Assembly: GCA_026416715.1 (NCBI GenBank) | Contig: JAOAEQ010000001.1 | Coordinates: 62,001-126,000, forward strand | Direction: 5' to 3' | Origin: a bacterium | GTDB taxonomy: Bacteria > UBP4 > UBA4092 > JAOAEQ01 | DNA: 64,000 nt | Shown here: piece by piece, positions 24,180 through 33,561 of the stretch | How the letters are laid out: each line of letters begins with the position of its first letter | Position numbering within the stretch: position 1 is the stretch's first letter | Position numbers and translations under genes: made by a program | The notes under the pieces: generated by a model | What the model was told of the DNA's origin: nothing | The model's input: only the letters and a program-made list of their open reading frames with translations | The model's database searches: none

Positions 24180-26846
24180 ATGGATAAAAAATTTATCATT
24201 ATTATTCTCATTTTTATTATATCATTAGTATTAAGTAATCTTACTTACTCCATCTCTTCTGCTCAAAGTACCGCAAATGAAATACTGGCCACCGGTTTGG
24301 GCATAAAATTCAATTGCGGAATAAATTGTTTCTATGAAGTATGTAAGCTTTTAAATGAGCCAATAGATTTGAATAATATAGAACAATTATTTAATGGAAA
24401 GAATGACAAGATTAGCATGTACGACCTTTATATTGCAGCGCAGAGAAAAGGATTAATTGCTATTGGTAAACGTATAAACTATGAAGGGCTTTTAAAGCTA
24501 AAAAGCCCGGCCATTGCATATGTTCAAGATAATCATTTCCTTGTAATCGAACGATCAGTTGGGAATAAGCTTAGAATTATTGATCCACCGCAGCTTCCCA
24601 CTCTAGTAACGAAAGAGCAATTTGAATCTATCTGGCAAGGTGAAGTGTTAGTGATTTCAAAACCACTGGCAGAAAAACATCAGAAAAAACAAAAAATGGC
24701 AAATGCGCCAGATATCGAATTTGAAGAGATGGAATATGATTTTGGTATACTCGAACAAGAGCATAAAGCTACACATGTTTTCAGGTTTAATAATCGTGGT
24801 AACAAGGAGTTAGAGATTTCTCGGGTGCGTTCGAGCTGTGGGTATGCAGCTGTACTTTTAACGAAGAATAAACTTGCTCCGGGACAAACTGGCAAAATTA
24901 AGGTAAGTTATGATTCTGGTTTGCGTCAAGGAGAAGAATCGCATCTTATAATTATTAGTTCAAACGACCCGGATGAACCGCATATCTATTTAACAATAGC
25001 TGCAAAAATAAAACCGGGTACAAATGTCTTTCCGAGTCGGGTGTTTTTAGGCGATATCTTTAACAAGAATACTGTACAAAAGAAAATTTATCTAGCTAAC
25101 CCTGAAGATAAACAAGTAAAAGTAACAAAATTGACTACTTCTTCGGCTCATATTTTTGCAGCAATCGATACTATCGAAACAAAAGGCACTGTTATTTCAG
25201 TTTTTCTTAGACCAAGATTGATATTAGGAAAATTTAACGAAAAACTCGTTATTGCTACTGATAATCAACAGAAACCCAAAATTGAAGTTCCAATAGAAGG
25301 AAATATCATCGGAGATATTATTGCTGTTCCATCAAAATTCTTCTTCGGACTGCTCAAAGAAGGGGAAGAATTAACCCGTAAAATTGCTTTGACCAGTGAA
25401 GGTCGCACGAAATTTACCATTAAAAAGATTGAAACTGAGGTAAATGAAACTATAGCAGATGTCGAACACATTACAACCAAGATAATCAAAGAGCAAGAGC
25501 TTTATGAACTCAGTTTGACATTGAAACCGAAAATTAAAAGTGGTAGAATTCAAGGAAAAGTTTTAGTTAATACCGATAATCTAGTTCAACCAAGGATAGA
25601 AATTCCTATCTATGCGTTAGTGCATTCCGGATTGCCAATTGCTAGTGAATCTACAATCCAAACACTTAGCCCAAAAACAGATATTAAGCCGATAGAATTA
25701 GTATTCTTTTATGTCGCAAATTGTCACGAGTGTCCAGAAGTCAAAGATGAACTATTGCCAAAGCTAAAAGGGAAATACGGTGCTTTACTTACAATAAAGA
25801 GCTATGATATTTCTGATATTAAGAATTATGAGCTATTGATTCAATATGAGGATAAGTACAAAAATACCGATAATGTCTCGATGAAACTCTTTATTGGCGA
25901 TAAATGTCTAGCAGGGAAGACTGCAATACTTAAGGAACTAGAAGCGCTGATTCAGAAACAATTGGAAGTTACTTCTGGAAACAAGACGGTGGGTTTGACC
26001 CACCTTCATCAAGATTTTGGTGGGCAGGTAAATCAAACCACAACCTCAAATTTACCTGTTGTCACGTCAATTGACCGGCTGACAGCCCCGAATAAAAGCT
26101 CGGGATATTTGACCAGCGATGTTTCTTCCGTTCCAGCAGTGATTGTTAATCGATTTCAGGGATTCAATGCTTTTCTGATTGCTAGCGCTGGACTATTAGA
26201 CGGGCTTAATCCCTGTGCTTTTACTACTATTGTCTTCTTTATTTCACTTCTAGCGCTAGTTGGGAAAACCAAGCCGGAACTGTTAACTGTTGGCATCTTT
26301 TTCACCCTTGCGGTTTTTCTAACGTATCTCCTCCTTGGATTAGGTGCGTTGCAGGTTCTTAGTAGTTTACGCAGCATTCCTTTAGTTCATCATATTCTGC
26401 GATTTGGAGTAGCAGAAATAGCATTCATTTTTGCAGTATTGAGTGGATACGATATTGTCGTTTATCTAAGAACCAAACAGACTAATAATATGACCATGCA
26501 GCTACCAAAAGGCATCAAAGAAAAAATACATCAGGTAATGCGGGAAAAATTTAAATTAAAAGGATTAGTTGTTGCAACATTTACAACCGGTATTTTAGTT
26601 TCACTCCTTGAATCAGTTTGCACCGGGCAGGTTTATCTGCCGACTTTGGTTTTTATGACCAAAGACTCTACCGTCAAATTCAAAGCATATAGCTATCTTT
26701 TGCTATATAACCTTATGTTCATCATCCCGCTAGTTATTATATTCCTGTTGGCATTATTTGGTGTTACTTCAACTTGGTCTGCTTCACTTACCCGCAGGAA
26801 TCTGGTTATCTCTAAAAGTCTACTTGTCCTGCTTTTCCTAACCTAA
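24180..26846 (+). CDS. C39 peptidase / DUF1573 / thioredoxin-like / DsbD-like fusion protein
   Basis: Protein of 888 residues. After an N-terminal signal or anchor (5-29) comes a C39-type peptidase domain (about 35-160). Its catalytic triad is intact: C46 in F-N-C-G-I-N-C, H119 in D-N-H-F-L-V-I, D135 in I-I-D-P, with the ComA-like spacing of H to D. A DUF1573 Ig-like domain (about 175-275) and further beta domains follow, then a thioredoxin-like part with C-H-E-C-P near 515. From about 660 to the end is a DsbD/CcdA-like membrane domain with G-L-N-P-C-A-F and S-V-C-T-G-Q-V-Y. A palindromic element is translated in frame between the last two parts. It probably cleaves and oxidises the neighbouring Cys-rich protein on the outer face of the membrane. 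No good ribosome site is visible. Confidence 0.82.
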   Translation: MDKKFIIIILIFIISLVLSNLTYSISSAQSTANEILATGLGIKFNCGINCFYEVCKLLNEPIDLNNIEQLFNGKNDKISMYDLYIAAQRKGLIAIGKRINYEGLLKLKSPAIAYVQDNHFLVIERSVGNKLRIIDPPQLPTLVTKEQFESIWQGEVLVISKPLAEKHQKKQKMANAPDIEFEEMEYDFGILEQEHKATHVFRFNNRGNKELEISRVRSSCGYAAVLLTKNKLAPGQTGKIKVSYDSGLRQGEESHLIIISSNDPDEPHIYLTIAAKIKPGTNVFPSRVFLGDIFNKNTVQKKIYLANPEDKQVKVTKLTTSSAHIFAAIDTIETKGTVISVFLRPRLILGKFNEKLVIATDNQQKPKIEVPIEGNIIGDIIAVPSKFFFGLLKEGEELTRKIALTSEGRTKFTIKKIETEVNETIADVEHITTKIIKEQELYELSLTLKPKIKSGRIQGKVLVNTDNLVQPRIEIPIYALVHSGLPIASESTIQTLSPKTDIKPIELVFFYVANCHECPEVKDELLPKLKGKYGALLTIKSYDISDIKNYELLIQYEDKYKNTDNVSMKLFIGDKCLAGKTAILKELEALIQKQLEVTSGNKTVGLTHLHQDFGGQVNQTTTSNLPVVTSIDRLTAPNKSSGYLTSDVSSVPAVIVNRFQGFNAFLIASAGLLDGLNPCAFTTIVFFISLLALVGKTKPELLTVGIFFTLAVFLTYLLLGLGALQVLSSLRSIPLVHHILRFGVAEIAFIFAVLSGYDIVVYLRTKQTNNMTMQLPKGIKEKIHQVMREKFKLKGLVVATFTTGILVSLLESVCTGQVYLPTLVFMTKDSTVKFKAYSYLLLYNLMFIIPLVIIFLLALFGVTSTWSASLTRRNLVISKSLLVLLFLT
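25991..26039 (+). repeat. 49-bp palindromic element inserted in frame in the C39 fusion gene
   Basis: Ends GGTTTGA and TCAAACC are inverted, and inner arms CCCACC and GGTGGG form a hairpin. It adds about 16 residues (V-G-L-T-H-L-H-Q-D-F-G-G-Q) to a linker. It differs from the copy at 26881-26929 at 6 of 49 positions. Confidence 0.8.
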
Positions 26847-26880
26847 GGCAGTATTCTGATTATTAGTGGGTAAACAGAAT

Positions 26881-26929
26881 GGGCTTGACCCACCTTCGTC
26901 AAGACTTCGGTGGTCAAGTAAATCAAACC
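26881..26929 (+). repeat. Second copy of the 49-bp palindromic element
   Basis: Same ends, length and hairpin design as the copy at 25991-26039. It lies in the convergent gap between the C39 gene and the glmM-like gene, just before the glmM stop. Confidence 0.8.
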
Positions 26930-26930
26930 C

Positions 26931-28304
26931 TTACTTTACTAACTCCCGAATATTGTTACAAAGTTGCTGTGCTGCAGCTTTTGTTTTCGCTTCGGCAATA
27001 ATCCGGATAACCGGTTCGGTTCCTGAAGACCTGATATGCACCCAGCTATCTCGATAGACGATTTTTAAGCCATCGGTCAAATCCTGTTGTTCAGCAGCGT
27101 ATTTCTGTTTAAGTTTCTCTAGCAATACTGGGATTTTCTCCCGTGGATATGCAAATTTCTCTTTAACAATATGATATTGCGGGATACCCTGCACTAGTTC
27201 AGAAAGAGATTTCCCGGAGTTCGCTAGATATTCGAGCACCAGTGCTACTCCGGTCGCAGCATCGCGACCATAATGCACCGGCGGATAGATAACTCCGCCG
27301 TTTCCTTCCCCGCCGATTAAACAATTCTTTTCCTTAAGCATTCTGCGAGCGACATTCGCTTCCCCAATTTTGGTGCGGATAATCTTCGCACCGTATTTTT
27401 CGGCTAAATCATCATGCATCCGAGAAGTAGATAGATTAACGACGATAACCGGTTTATCTGACTTCTTACTTCTGATTTCTGACTTCTTTTTTAGTAGGTA
27501 GTCTACACATAACGCTAACGTATTCTCTTCCCCAATCGGAATCCCCTTTTCGGAAACAAAGGCTACCCGGTCAACATCCGGATCAGTCGCAATTCCGAAA
27601 TCCGCTTTTACAGATTTAACTGTTCTGCTGAGTTGAATCAGGTTTTCCGGTAACGGTTCCGGATTATGCGCAAACTTGCCATCAAGCGCGCTATTGAGAT
27701 GAATAACCTTACACCCGAGTTGAGCTAATAATTTGGGGATAATCACTGCGCCAGCACCGTTGCAAGTATCTAATACCACTTTAAACCGTTTCTTTCTAAT
27801 AATTGCGGGATTGATAACTGATAGAACTGCTTTAATATGCAGGTCAATCGCTTTTTCAAACGGAATTATTTTCCCTAATTTATTATACGGAACATAATGG
27901 ATTGCATTCTTTTCAAATAGGGCTAAAAACTTTTTTCCAGTTTCAGCATCCATAAAAATCCCATCGTTCCAGACAAGCTTTAACGCATTCCATTCCGCTG
28001 GATTATGTGATGCGCTTAATACAATCCCGCCGTCTGCTTTCAGTTTTTTAATCACCATTCCAACCGTTGGCGTTGGGCAGATTCCAATATCAATCACATC
28101 ACAGCCGACTGAAACCAACCCGGCGACTACCGCAAATTTCAGCATCTCACCAGAAACGCGGGTATCCCGCCCGACAACAAGTTTTTTCCCTACCCCACCG
28201 ATGAAACTACCATAAGCAGCCGCAAATTTCGCAAACAATTCCGGGGTAACATTATCTCCCACAATCCCCCGAATCCCAGCAACACTAATCATTAAGTTTC
28301 TCAT
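26931..28304 (-). CDS. glmM: Phosphoglucosamine mutase / phosphohexomutase
   Basis: Alpha-D-phosphohexomutase of 457 residues that interconverts hexose 6- and 1-phosphates for cell-wall or exopolysaccharide precursors. The phosphoserine loop L-S-A-S-H-N-P-A is near residue 98, the metal loop T-D-P-D-V-D-R-V-A near 243, the sugar loop G-G-E-G-N-G-G-V near 326, and the phosphate loop R-S-S-G-T-E-P-V-I-R near the C-terminus. A Lys/Ser-rich insert (K-K-K-S-E-I-R-S-K-K-S) is encoded by a heptanucleotide tract. GlmM is the most likely member, but ManB-type activity cannot be excluded. Confidence 0.85.
   Translation of the reverse strand: MRNLMISVAGIRGIVGDNVTPELFAKFAAAYGSFIGGVGKKLVVGRDTRVSGEMLKFAVVAGLVSVGCDVIDIGICPTPTVGMVIKKLKADGGIVLSASHNPAEWNALKLVWNDGIFMDAETGKKFLALFEKNAIHYVPYNKLGKIIPFEKAIDLHIKAVLSVINPAIIRKKRFKVVLDTCNGAGAVIIPKLLAQLGCKVIHLNSALDGKFAHNPEPLPENLIQLSRTVKSVKADFGIATDPDVDRVAFVSEKGIPIGEENTLALCVDYLLKKKSEIRSKKSDKPVIVVNLSTSRMHDDLAEKYGAKIIRTKIGEANVARRMLKEKNCLIGGEGNGGVIYPPVHYGRDAATGVALVLEYLANSGKSLSELVQGIPQYHIVKEKFAYPREKIPVLLEKLKQKYAAEQQDLTDGLKIVYRDSWVHIRSSGTEPVIRIIAEAKTKAAAQQLCNNIRELVK
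27457..27491. repeat. Heptanucleotide tract (5 units) inside the glmM coding sequence
   Basis: TCTGACT, TCTTACT, TCTGATT, TCTGACT, TCTTTTT in direct succession. They encode the charged surface insert near residues 271-283 of the mutase. Confidence 0.8.
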
Positions 28305-28365
28305 TGACTAACCCCACGATAGAATAAAAAAACGAAGAAACAAAAGAACAATTTTAACTCGATTT

Positions 28366-29976
28366 TTAGTTTACATTTTTTCCGTTCTTATGTTCTTTCA
28401 TCCTTCTATTTTTTGTTTCTTCTTCTTTTAAGAGTAGATATTCAATACTATCAACCAGCGCTTGCCAAGATGCTTCTAGTATATTTTCCGAGATGCCAAC
28501 CGTACCCCATTCATTTTTTCCGTCAGTAGATTCAATCAGAACCCGGACTTTCGCAGCGGTACCGGCTTTCGCATCAAGTACCCGAACTTTATAATCCGTC
28601 AACCGCACTTTTTTCAATTGCGGATAAAACTCGATTAACGCTTTCCGAAGCGCATGGTCGAGCGCATCGACCGGTCCATCACCTTCAGCCGCAGTATGCT
28701 CGAATTTATCATCTACCCGAACTTTAATCGTCGCTTCTGATACAATCTTATTCCCCCGTTTTTCAACGATAACCCGGAACCCTTCTAGGGTAAAAAACGA
28801 CCGATGTTTTCCAACTGCTTTTTTCACCAGCAGTTCAAACGTTCCGTCTGCTGCTTCAAATTCATATCCTAAATTTTCTAATTCTTTAATTCGGTTAACG
28901 ATTTCTTTCGCTTCTGGAGTAGATTTATCTAATTCAATCCCTAATTCTGCCGCTTTGAAATAGACATTGCTCTTCCCGGCTTGGTCGGAGACCAAAACTC
29001 GCCGGGTATTTCCAACCAGTTCCGGACGAATATGTTCATAGGTTTCCGGATTCCGTTGAATGGCACTAACGTGGATTCCGCCTTTATGCGCAAACGCACT
29101 ATATCCAACATACGGCTGTTTATCGTTCGGAACCATATTTGCAGTCTCAGCGATAAACCGTGATACTTCGGTTAATCGTTTGAGATTTTCTTTCGGGATA
29201 CAATCGATACCATATTTTAAAATCAGATTCGGGATTATACAGCATAAATCCGCATTTCCGCATCGTTCACCAAACCCGTTCACGGTCCCTTGAACATGAA
29301 CAATTCCATGTTCAACGGCAATAATTGAATTCGCTACCGCTACTCCACTATCATTATGCACATGGATACCCAGCGGGATCGAAACCGTCTTTTTAACTTC
29401 AGTAATGATTTTAGCTAATTCATTTGGCATTGTTCCGCCGTTTGTATCGCAAAGGACGAGCACTTCAGCGCCAGCATCAGCTGCAGCTTGTAAGGTTTTA
29501 ATCGCATACTGCGGATTGCTTTTATAACCATCGAAGAAATGTTCCGCATCATAGATAACTTCTCGGCCTTGTTTTTTTAAATAAGAAACAGAATCATAAA
29601 TCATCTCGAGGTTTTCTTTAGGCGTAACCCGGAGCGCATCGCGCACATGTAAATCCCAGCTTTTTCCGAAAATCGTTACTACCGGCGATTCCGCTTTCAA
29701 CAACGCAATAATATTCGGGTCGTTAGCTACTGAGTTTTTCGCATGGCGGGTGCTCCCGAACGCTGCAATTTTAGCGGTTTTTAGTGGAATATGTTTAATT
29801 CGATTAAAAAACCCGGCATCTTTCGGATTCGAACCAGGCCACCCTCCCTCGATATAATGAACACCAAATTCATCCAGCTTTTGCGCAATCCGGAGTTTAT
29901 CTTCTATCGAATAACTTATCCCTTCCGCCTGTTGACCATCGCGTAAGGTAGTATCATAAATTTTTACAGTTCGCAT
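28366..29976 (-). CDS. cimA: Citramalate synthase CimA
   Basis: Enzyme of 536 residues in the 2-isopropylmalate/homocitrate synthase family. The start [14 protein letters not shown] and [12 protein letters not shown] (about 43-54) are diagnostic of CimA, which condenses acetyl-CoA and pyruvate to citramalate for isoleucine synthesis. H-V-H-N-D-S-G-V-A and [11 protein letters not shown] form the metal site. The C-terminal LeuA dimer regulatory domain (about 400-520) is present. The last residues (K-N-R-R-M-K-E-H-K) are an extra basic tail. It follows no leucine-pathway gene here. Confidence 0.93.
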   Translation of the reverse strand: MRTVKIYDTTLRDGQQAEGISYSIEDKLRIAQKLDEFGVHYIEGGWPGSNPKDAGFFNRIKHIPLKTAKIAAFGSTRHAKNSVANDPNIIALLKAESPVVTIFGKSWDLHVRDALRVTPKENLEMIYDSVSYLKKQGREVIYDAEHFFDGYKSNPQYAIKTLQAAADAGAEVLVLCDTNGGTMPNELAKIITEVKKTVSIPLGIHVHNDSGVAVANSIIAVEHGIVHVQGTVNGFGERCGNADLCCIIPNLILKYGIDCIPKENLKRLTEVSRFIAETANMVPNDKQPYVGYSAFAHKGGIHVSAIQRNPETYEHIRPELVGNTRRVLVSDQAGKSNVYFKAAELGIELDKSTPEAKEIVNRIKELENLGYEFEAADGTFELLVKKAVGKHRSFFTLEGFRVIVEKRGNKIVSEATIKVRVDDKFEHTAAEGDGPVDALDHALRKALIEFYPQLKKVRLTDYKVRVLDAKAGTAAKVRVLIESTDGKNEWGTVGISENILEASWQALVDSIEYLLLKEEETKNRRMKEHKNGKNVN

Positions 29977-30160
29977 AGTGGTTTTCTCCTATGTTATAAG
30001 TTCTTAGAGTATCATTGCGAAAACGCACGTTATCCCGATGAAACTATCTAATTTTTCTAGGGTTTTCTGCCTGTGGTTTATAAGTTTTAGTTCATCGTTA
30101 AACTTTAAAAAACTATAAACTTCTCAAATAACGTTAACCCCGTTGTATTTGACACCAGCG

Positions 30161-30637
30161 CTATTTTTTATTTCTTTTCTTTCTCTTTTTACCTAATAAA
30201 GCCTGCAGTTCACTTAAGAAATCTTCGGTATCTTTGAACTCCTGATATACCGAAGCAAATCGGACATACGCTACATGGTCAAGATTTCTTAACCGTTTCA
30301 TCACCAATTCACCAATACGACTACTCGGTATCTCCTGAACGACCGTGCTGGTTAACACCGCAATAATTTCGTTCACCATAGATTCAATCGTTTCGGTTGC
30401 TACCGGTCGTTTCTCGCAAGCTTTCTGAATTCCAGCGAGCAATTTCTCTCGTGAAAATGGTTCACGGCGTCCATCTTTTTTTATAATCATTAACGGGATT
30501 TCTTCAATATATTCGTAGGTGGTGAACCGCCGACCGCATCGTTCACATTCACGGCGACGGCGTATTGCCATCCCGTCTTTCGCTTCGCGAGAATCTATTA
30601 CCTTATCTTCCGCATGATGGCAATACGGACACCGCAT
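30161..30637 (-). CDS. nrdR: Transcriptional repressor NrdR
   Basis: Repressor of ribonucleotide reductase genes, 158 residues. It has the N-terminal zinc ribbon C-P-Y-C ... [17 protein letters not shown], and an ATP-cone domain ([16 protein letters not shown]). Family length is about 150-160. No ribonucleotide reductase gene is in the window. The 184-bp region on the cimA side contains an imperfect inverted repeat starting GTTTATA and ending TATAAAC that may terminate transcription. Confidence 0.97.
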   Translation of the reverse strand: MRCPYCHHAEDKVIDSREAKDGMAIRRRRECERCGRRFTTYEYIEEIPLMIIKKDGRREPFSREKLLAGIQKACEKRPVATETIESMVNEIIAVLTSTVVQEIPSSRIGELVMKRLRNLDHVAYVRFASVYQEFKDTEDFLSELQALLGKKRKKRNKK

Positions 30638-30679
30638 AAAACCGAACCTAACGGGTTAAATATGGCAAAACACTACCAA

Positions 30680-31468
30680 TTAAGGCGATGTAACTTCTTC
30701 CAATTCATTCATCTTATTTGCTTCATTTACCTGATTTAACCCATGGAACTTTCTTTTTGTATATTTTGAGATATAGATCTCGCCGAATAACTGCGGTTGC
30801 CGGAGCTGGACATGTTTCAATCGGCACAATTCCAGCATCGCTAATACGGTTACCGCTAGTTCTAACCGACTTGCTATCGAGCCAACAAGTTCACTAAACT
30901 TCCATCGGCTTCTGGTTTTGAGTAATTTATTCAGATAATCTATTTTCGCTTCAATGGTATAATCTTCCGGGTCAATTTCACATACCGCAGGCGGTTCCAT
31001 AAACCGTGACAGCTGTTTATAGGTTAAAAATAAATCGTTCACCGTAGCGGTAATCGTATATTCTTCATCTTGTGCTTCATAGAGCCGGTGGTTATCCCGC
31101 ATGAATATCAGTTCACGGGCTAACCGTTTCCGATCAAGTTCCATCGCCAGTTCTTTATATTTCTTATATTCCGCTAATCGCGCTAGCAACATTGCTTCCG
31201 GGTCGAATTCTTCAACTTCCGGCGGCAACTCAGGTTGCGGTAATAATTTCTGGGATTTAATATATATCAGGGTAGCCGCAATAACCAAAAACTCACCGGC
31301 AATATCTAAATCTAACGAATGCATCATCTGGATATATGCCAAATATTGTCCGGTAATTTCGGATAATGAAACCGCGCATATATCCATCTCATTTTTTCGA
31401 ATCAAATGCAGTAATAAATCAAACGGACCCTCAAATACTTCTAGCTTAACCTGATACGATGCTGCCAT
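30680..31468 (-). CDS. scpA: Segregation and condensation protein A (kleisin)
   Basis: Kleisin of 262 residues that bridges SMC heads in chromosome condensation. The N-terminus K-L-E-V-F-E-G-P-F-D-L-L-L-H-L-I-R-K-N-E-M-D-I is the ScpA signature, followed by E-F-L-V-I-A-A-T-L-I-Y-I-K-S-Q-K-L-L-P and the conserved C-terminal winged helix (V-T-V-L-A-M-L-E-L-C-R-L-K). It lies between trpS and nrdR with short gaps. A partner scpB is not in the window. Confidence 0.95.
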   Translation of the reverse strand: MAASYQVKLEVFEGPFDLLLHLIRKNEMDICAVSLSEITGQYLAYIQMMHSLDLDIAGEFLVIAATLIYIKSQKLLPQPELPPEVEEFDPEAMLLARLAEYKKYKELAMELDRKRLARELIFMRDNHRLYEAQDEEYTITATVNDLFLTYKQLSRFMEPPAVCEIDPEDYTIEAKIDYLNKLLKTRSRWKFSELVGSIASRLELAVTVLAMLELCRLKHVQLRQPQLFGEIYISKYTKRKFHGLNQVNEANKMNELEEVTSP

Positions 31469-31538
31469 AGCTCCTATGGAAACCCCAATAAATCATTCAA
31501 TCCTCGATAAAATAGATTAATTGATTTAGATTCGCTTT

Positions 31539-31580
31539 TAGATTTATTTAACATTTGGATTTTGACATTAGGAATTCACC
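31539..31580. repeat. Heptanucleotide tract (6 units) at the trpS 3' end
   Basis: TAGATTT, ATTTAAC, ATTTGGA, TTTTGAC, ATTAGGA, ATTCACC. It runs from the gap into the trpS stop codon. Confidence 0.65.
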
Positions 31581-32562
31581 GAAGGTGCATTGCTTTTCGC
31601 ACTTCATCCATGGTTTGCTCTGCTACTATCGTCGCTTTTTTCCGTCCCTGTTCCAATATATCCCACACCTGCGCTGGGTCTTTCGTTAACTCGGCGCGTC
31701 GCGCTTGATGCGGCGCTAATGCGGTTATTAGATATTCAGCCATTTTCTTTTTATCTTCAACGCACCCGATTTCCGCATGCACGCATTTATGCTGAACTTC
31801 CGCTGTTACCTCCGCTGGAGAAAAGATTTTATGGAACGTGAATACATTACAAACTTCCGGATGACCCGGATCTGACCGTTTCACTCTTGCCGGGTCGGTT
31901 ATCATGGTACTCACTTTTTTCCGAATTATATCCGGGGTATCGGATAAATAAATTGCGTTATCATAACTTTTACTCATTTTCCGATTATCTAGCCCTAATA
32001 TTTTCGATTCTTCCGCTAGAAGACATTCCGGTTCTGGAAAAATTTCACCATAGAAGAAATTGAACCGACGCGCGATTTCCCGAGTTAACTCAATATGTGG
32101 CTGCTGGTCTATTCCAACCGGAACCGCATGCGCTTTATAAATCATAATATCTGCCGCTTGTAGCAACGGATACCCAAGAAACCCGAACGTAGATAAATCT
32201 CGACCGGTTAACTGTTGCATTTGTTCTTTATACGTTGGGACACGTTCTAACCACGGTAGCGGCGTTAACATTCCTAATAATAACGCTAATTCTGCATGCT
32301 GTTTGACTTGCGATTGGATGAATACCACGCTTTTTTCCGGGTCAATCCCTGCGGCTAGCATATCGATAACCATATCCAAAGTATATTCCCGAATTGGACC
32401 AATCCGTTCATAGTCAGTGGTTAACGCATGCCAATCTGCTATCATATAGAAACATTGATAATCTTTCTGTAATCGTACCCAATTCTGCAACGCACCGCAA
32501 TAATGCCCTAAATGCAGTTTCCCAGTTGGTCGCATCCCGCTCAATATCCGTTTTCGTTCCAT
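31576..32562 (-). CDS. trpS: Tryptophanyl-tRNA synthetase
   Basis: Class I synthetase of 328 residues that charges tRNA-Trp. It has the HIGH-type motif R-P-T-G-K-L-H-L-G-H-Y near residue 11 and the KMSKS loop R-K-M-S-K-S-Y-D-N near 195, both intact. The A-D-W-H-A-L and Q-A-A-D-I-M-I-Y motifs are family landmarks. Length is normal. Confidence 0.97.
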   Translation of the reverse strand: MERKRILSGMRPTGKLHLGHYCGALQNWVRLQKDYQCFYMIADWHALTTDYERIGPIREYTLDMVIDMLAAGIDPEKSVVFIQSQVKQHAELALLLGMLTPLPWLERVPTYKEQMQQLTGRDLSTFGFLGYPLLQAADIMIYKAHAVPVGIDQQPHIELTREIARRFNFFYGEIFPEPECLLAEESKILGLDNRKMSKSYDNAIYLSDTPDIIRKKVSTMITDPARVKRSDPGHPEVCNVFTFHKIFSPAEVTAEVQHKCVHAEIGCVEDKKKMAEYLITALAPHQARRAELTKDPAQVWDILEQGRKKATIVAEQTMDEVRKAMHLR

Positions 32563-32700
32563 ACTTCTTCAATTTCCTTTCTGTGTTTTACCCTTAAATC
32601 ACGTAAAACGTAACGTACAGTGTTGATTGAGATTTATCAACCTGTAATATCGTATATAATCTACGTTACGGCGATTCTAACTTTAGTATTATCCTTAAGT

Positions 32701-33357
32701 TCAAAATAGTACTGGAAAAATTAACATCACAATATGTAAAACCACTTTAAAAACGATATCGAATACCCCTAAATATAATAAAGCGAATACTATAATTATA
32801 CCAAACGGTTCTAATCTCGCATATTTTTGCGATAATGGTGTTGGTAATAGCCCCATAACGATACGAGAACCATCTAATGGCGGAATCGGAATAAAATTAA
32901 ATGTGGCTAATAGAACATTGATAAAAAATAGATACGCAAAGATTCTAGCGAGTACATCAACTACTTGATTTTCGCCAATCATCATCGGTAATCGACTTAA
33001 GATTACTAGCACAACGATACCGATACAAGCTAATAAAATATTCGCCGCTAATCCACCGAGACTAACCCAAATCATATCCCGTTTGGGATGCCGTAAATTA
33101 AATGGATTTACCGGAACAGGTTTCGCCCAGCCGAACACCGCTTTTCCGCCGGTAGTTATCGCCATAATAACCGGGAGGATAATTGTTCCAAATATATCAA
33201 TATGCGGTATCGGATTAAGGGTTATTCGCCCGAGCATTTTTGCGGTCGGATCTCCGTATTTATACGCAACAATCCCATGGCCGCATTCATGCAGAATAAC
33301 CGAAAAGAATAGTATCGGTAAGGTTAAAATCAATTCTTTAATCAGATTAATATCCAT
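32701..33357 (-). CDS. Site-2 protease-like membrane metallopeptidase (M50)
   Basis: Polytopic membrane protease of 218 residues. The zinc-binding H-E-C-G-H (residues 23-27) sits in the first membrane helix, and the second site F-N-F-I-P-I-P-P-L-D-G-S-R near 155-167 supplies the third ligand. G-R-I-T-L-N-P-I-P-H-I-D is the usual substrate-clamp loop. This is the short M50 (YwhC/FtsH-associated) type without PDZ or CBS domains. Intramembrane substrate unknown. Confidence 0.9.
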   Translation of the reverse strand: MDINLIKELILTLPILFFSVILHECGHGIVAYKYGDPTAKMLGRITLNPIPHIDIFGTIILPVIMAITTGGKAVFGWAKPVPVNPFNLRHPKRDMIWVSLGGLAANILLACIGIVVLVILSRLPMMIGENQVVDVLARIFAYLFFINVLLATFNFIPIPPLDGSRIVMGLLPTPLSQKYARLEPFGIIIVFALLYLGVFDIVFKVVLHIVMLIFPVLF

Positions 33358-33377
33358 AATACGTCGTCTATGGTAAT

Positions 33378-33417
33378 TAAAAAAAGAGATTACAAAGGTT
33401 GTTTAATCCCTGTAATC
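33378..33417 (-). terminator. Intrinsic terminator of the sugar-binding protein gene
   Basis: On the minus strand, arms GATTACA (33417-33411) and TGTAATC (33394-33388) are followed by a run of seven T. It lies about 140 bp after the stop at 33559. Confidence 0.7.
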
Positions 33418-33526
33418 CTGTCCTAAATAAGTTTATAATGTTCAAATAATATTAAAAACCAAAACGCTAGGTTTTAGCAAGATAAATGCTAAAAGTGAAA
33501 AAGAGATAAGGCACAAACGATAAAAC

Positions 33527-33561
33527 AGTTTGGTATTTAGAACTTTGGTACTTGGTATTTA
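33527..33561. repeat. Heptanucleotide tract (5 units) at the end of the sugar-binding protein gene
   Basis: AGTTTGG, TATTTAG, AACTTTG, GTACTTG, GTATTTA, reaching the stop codon at 33559. Confidence 0.6.
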
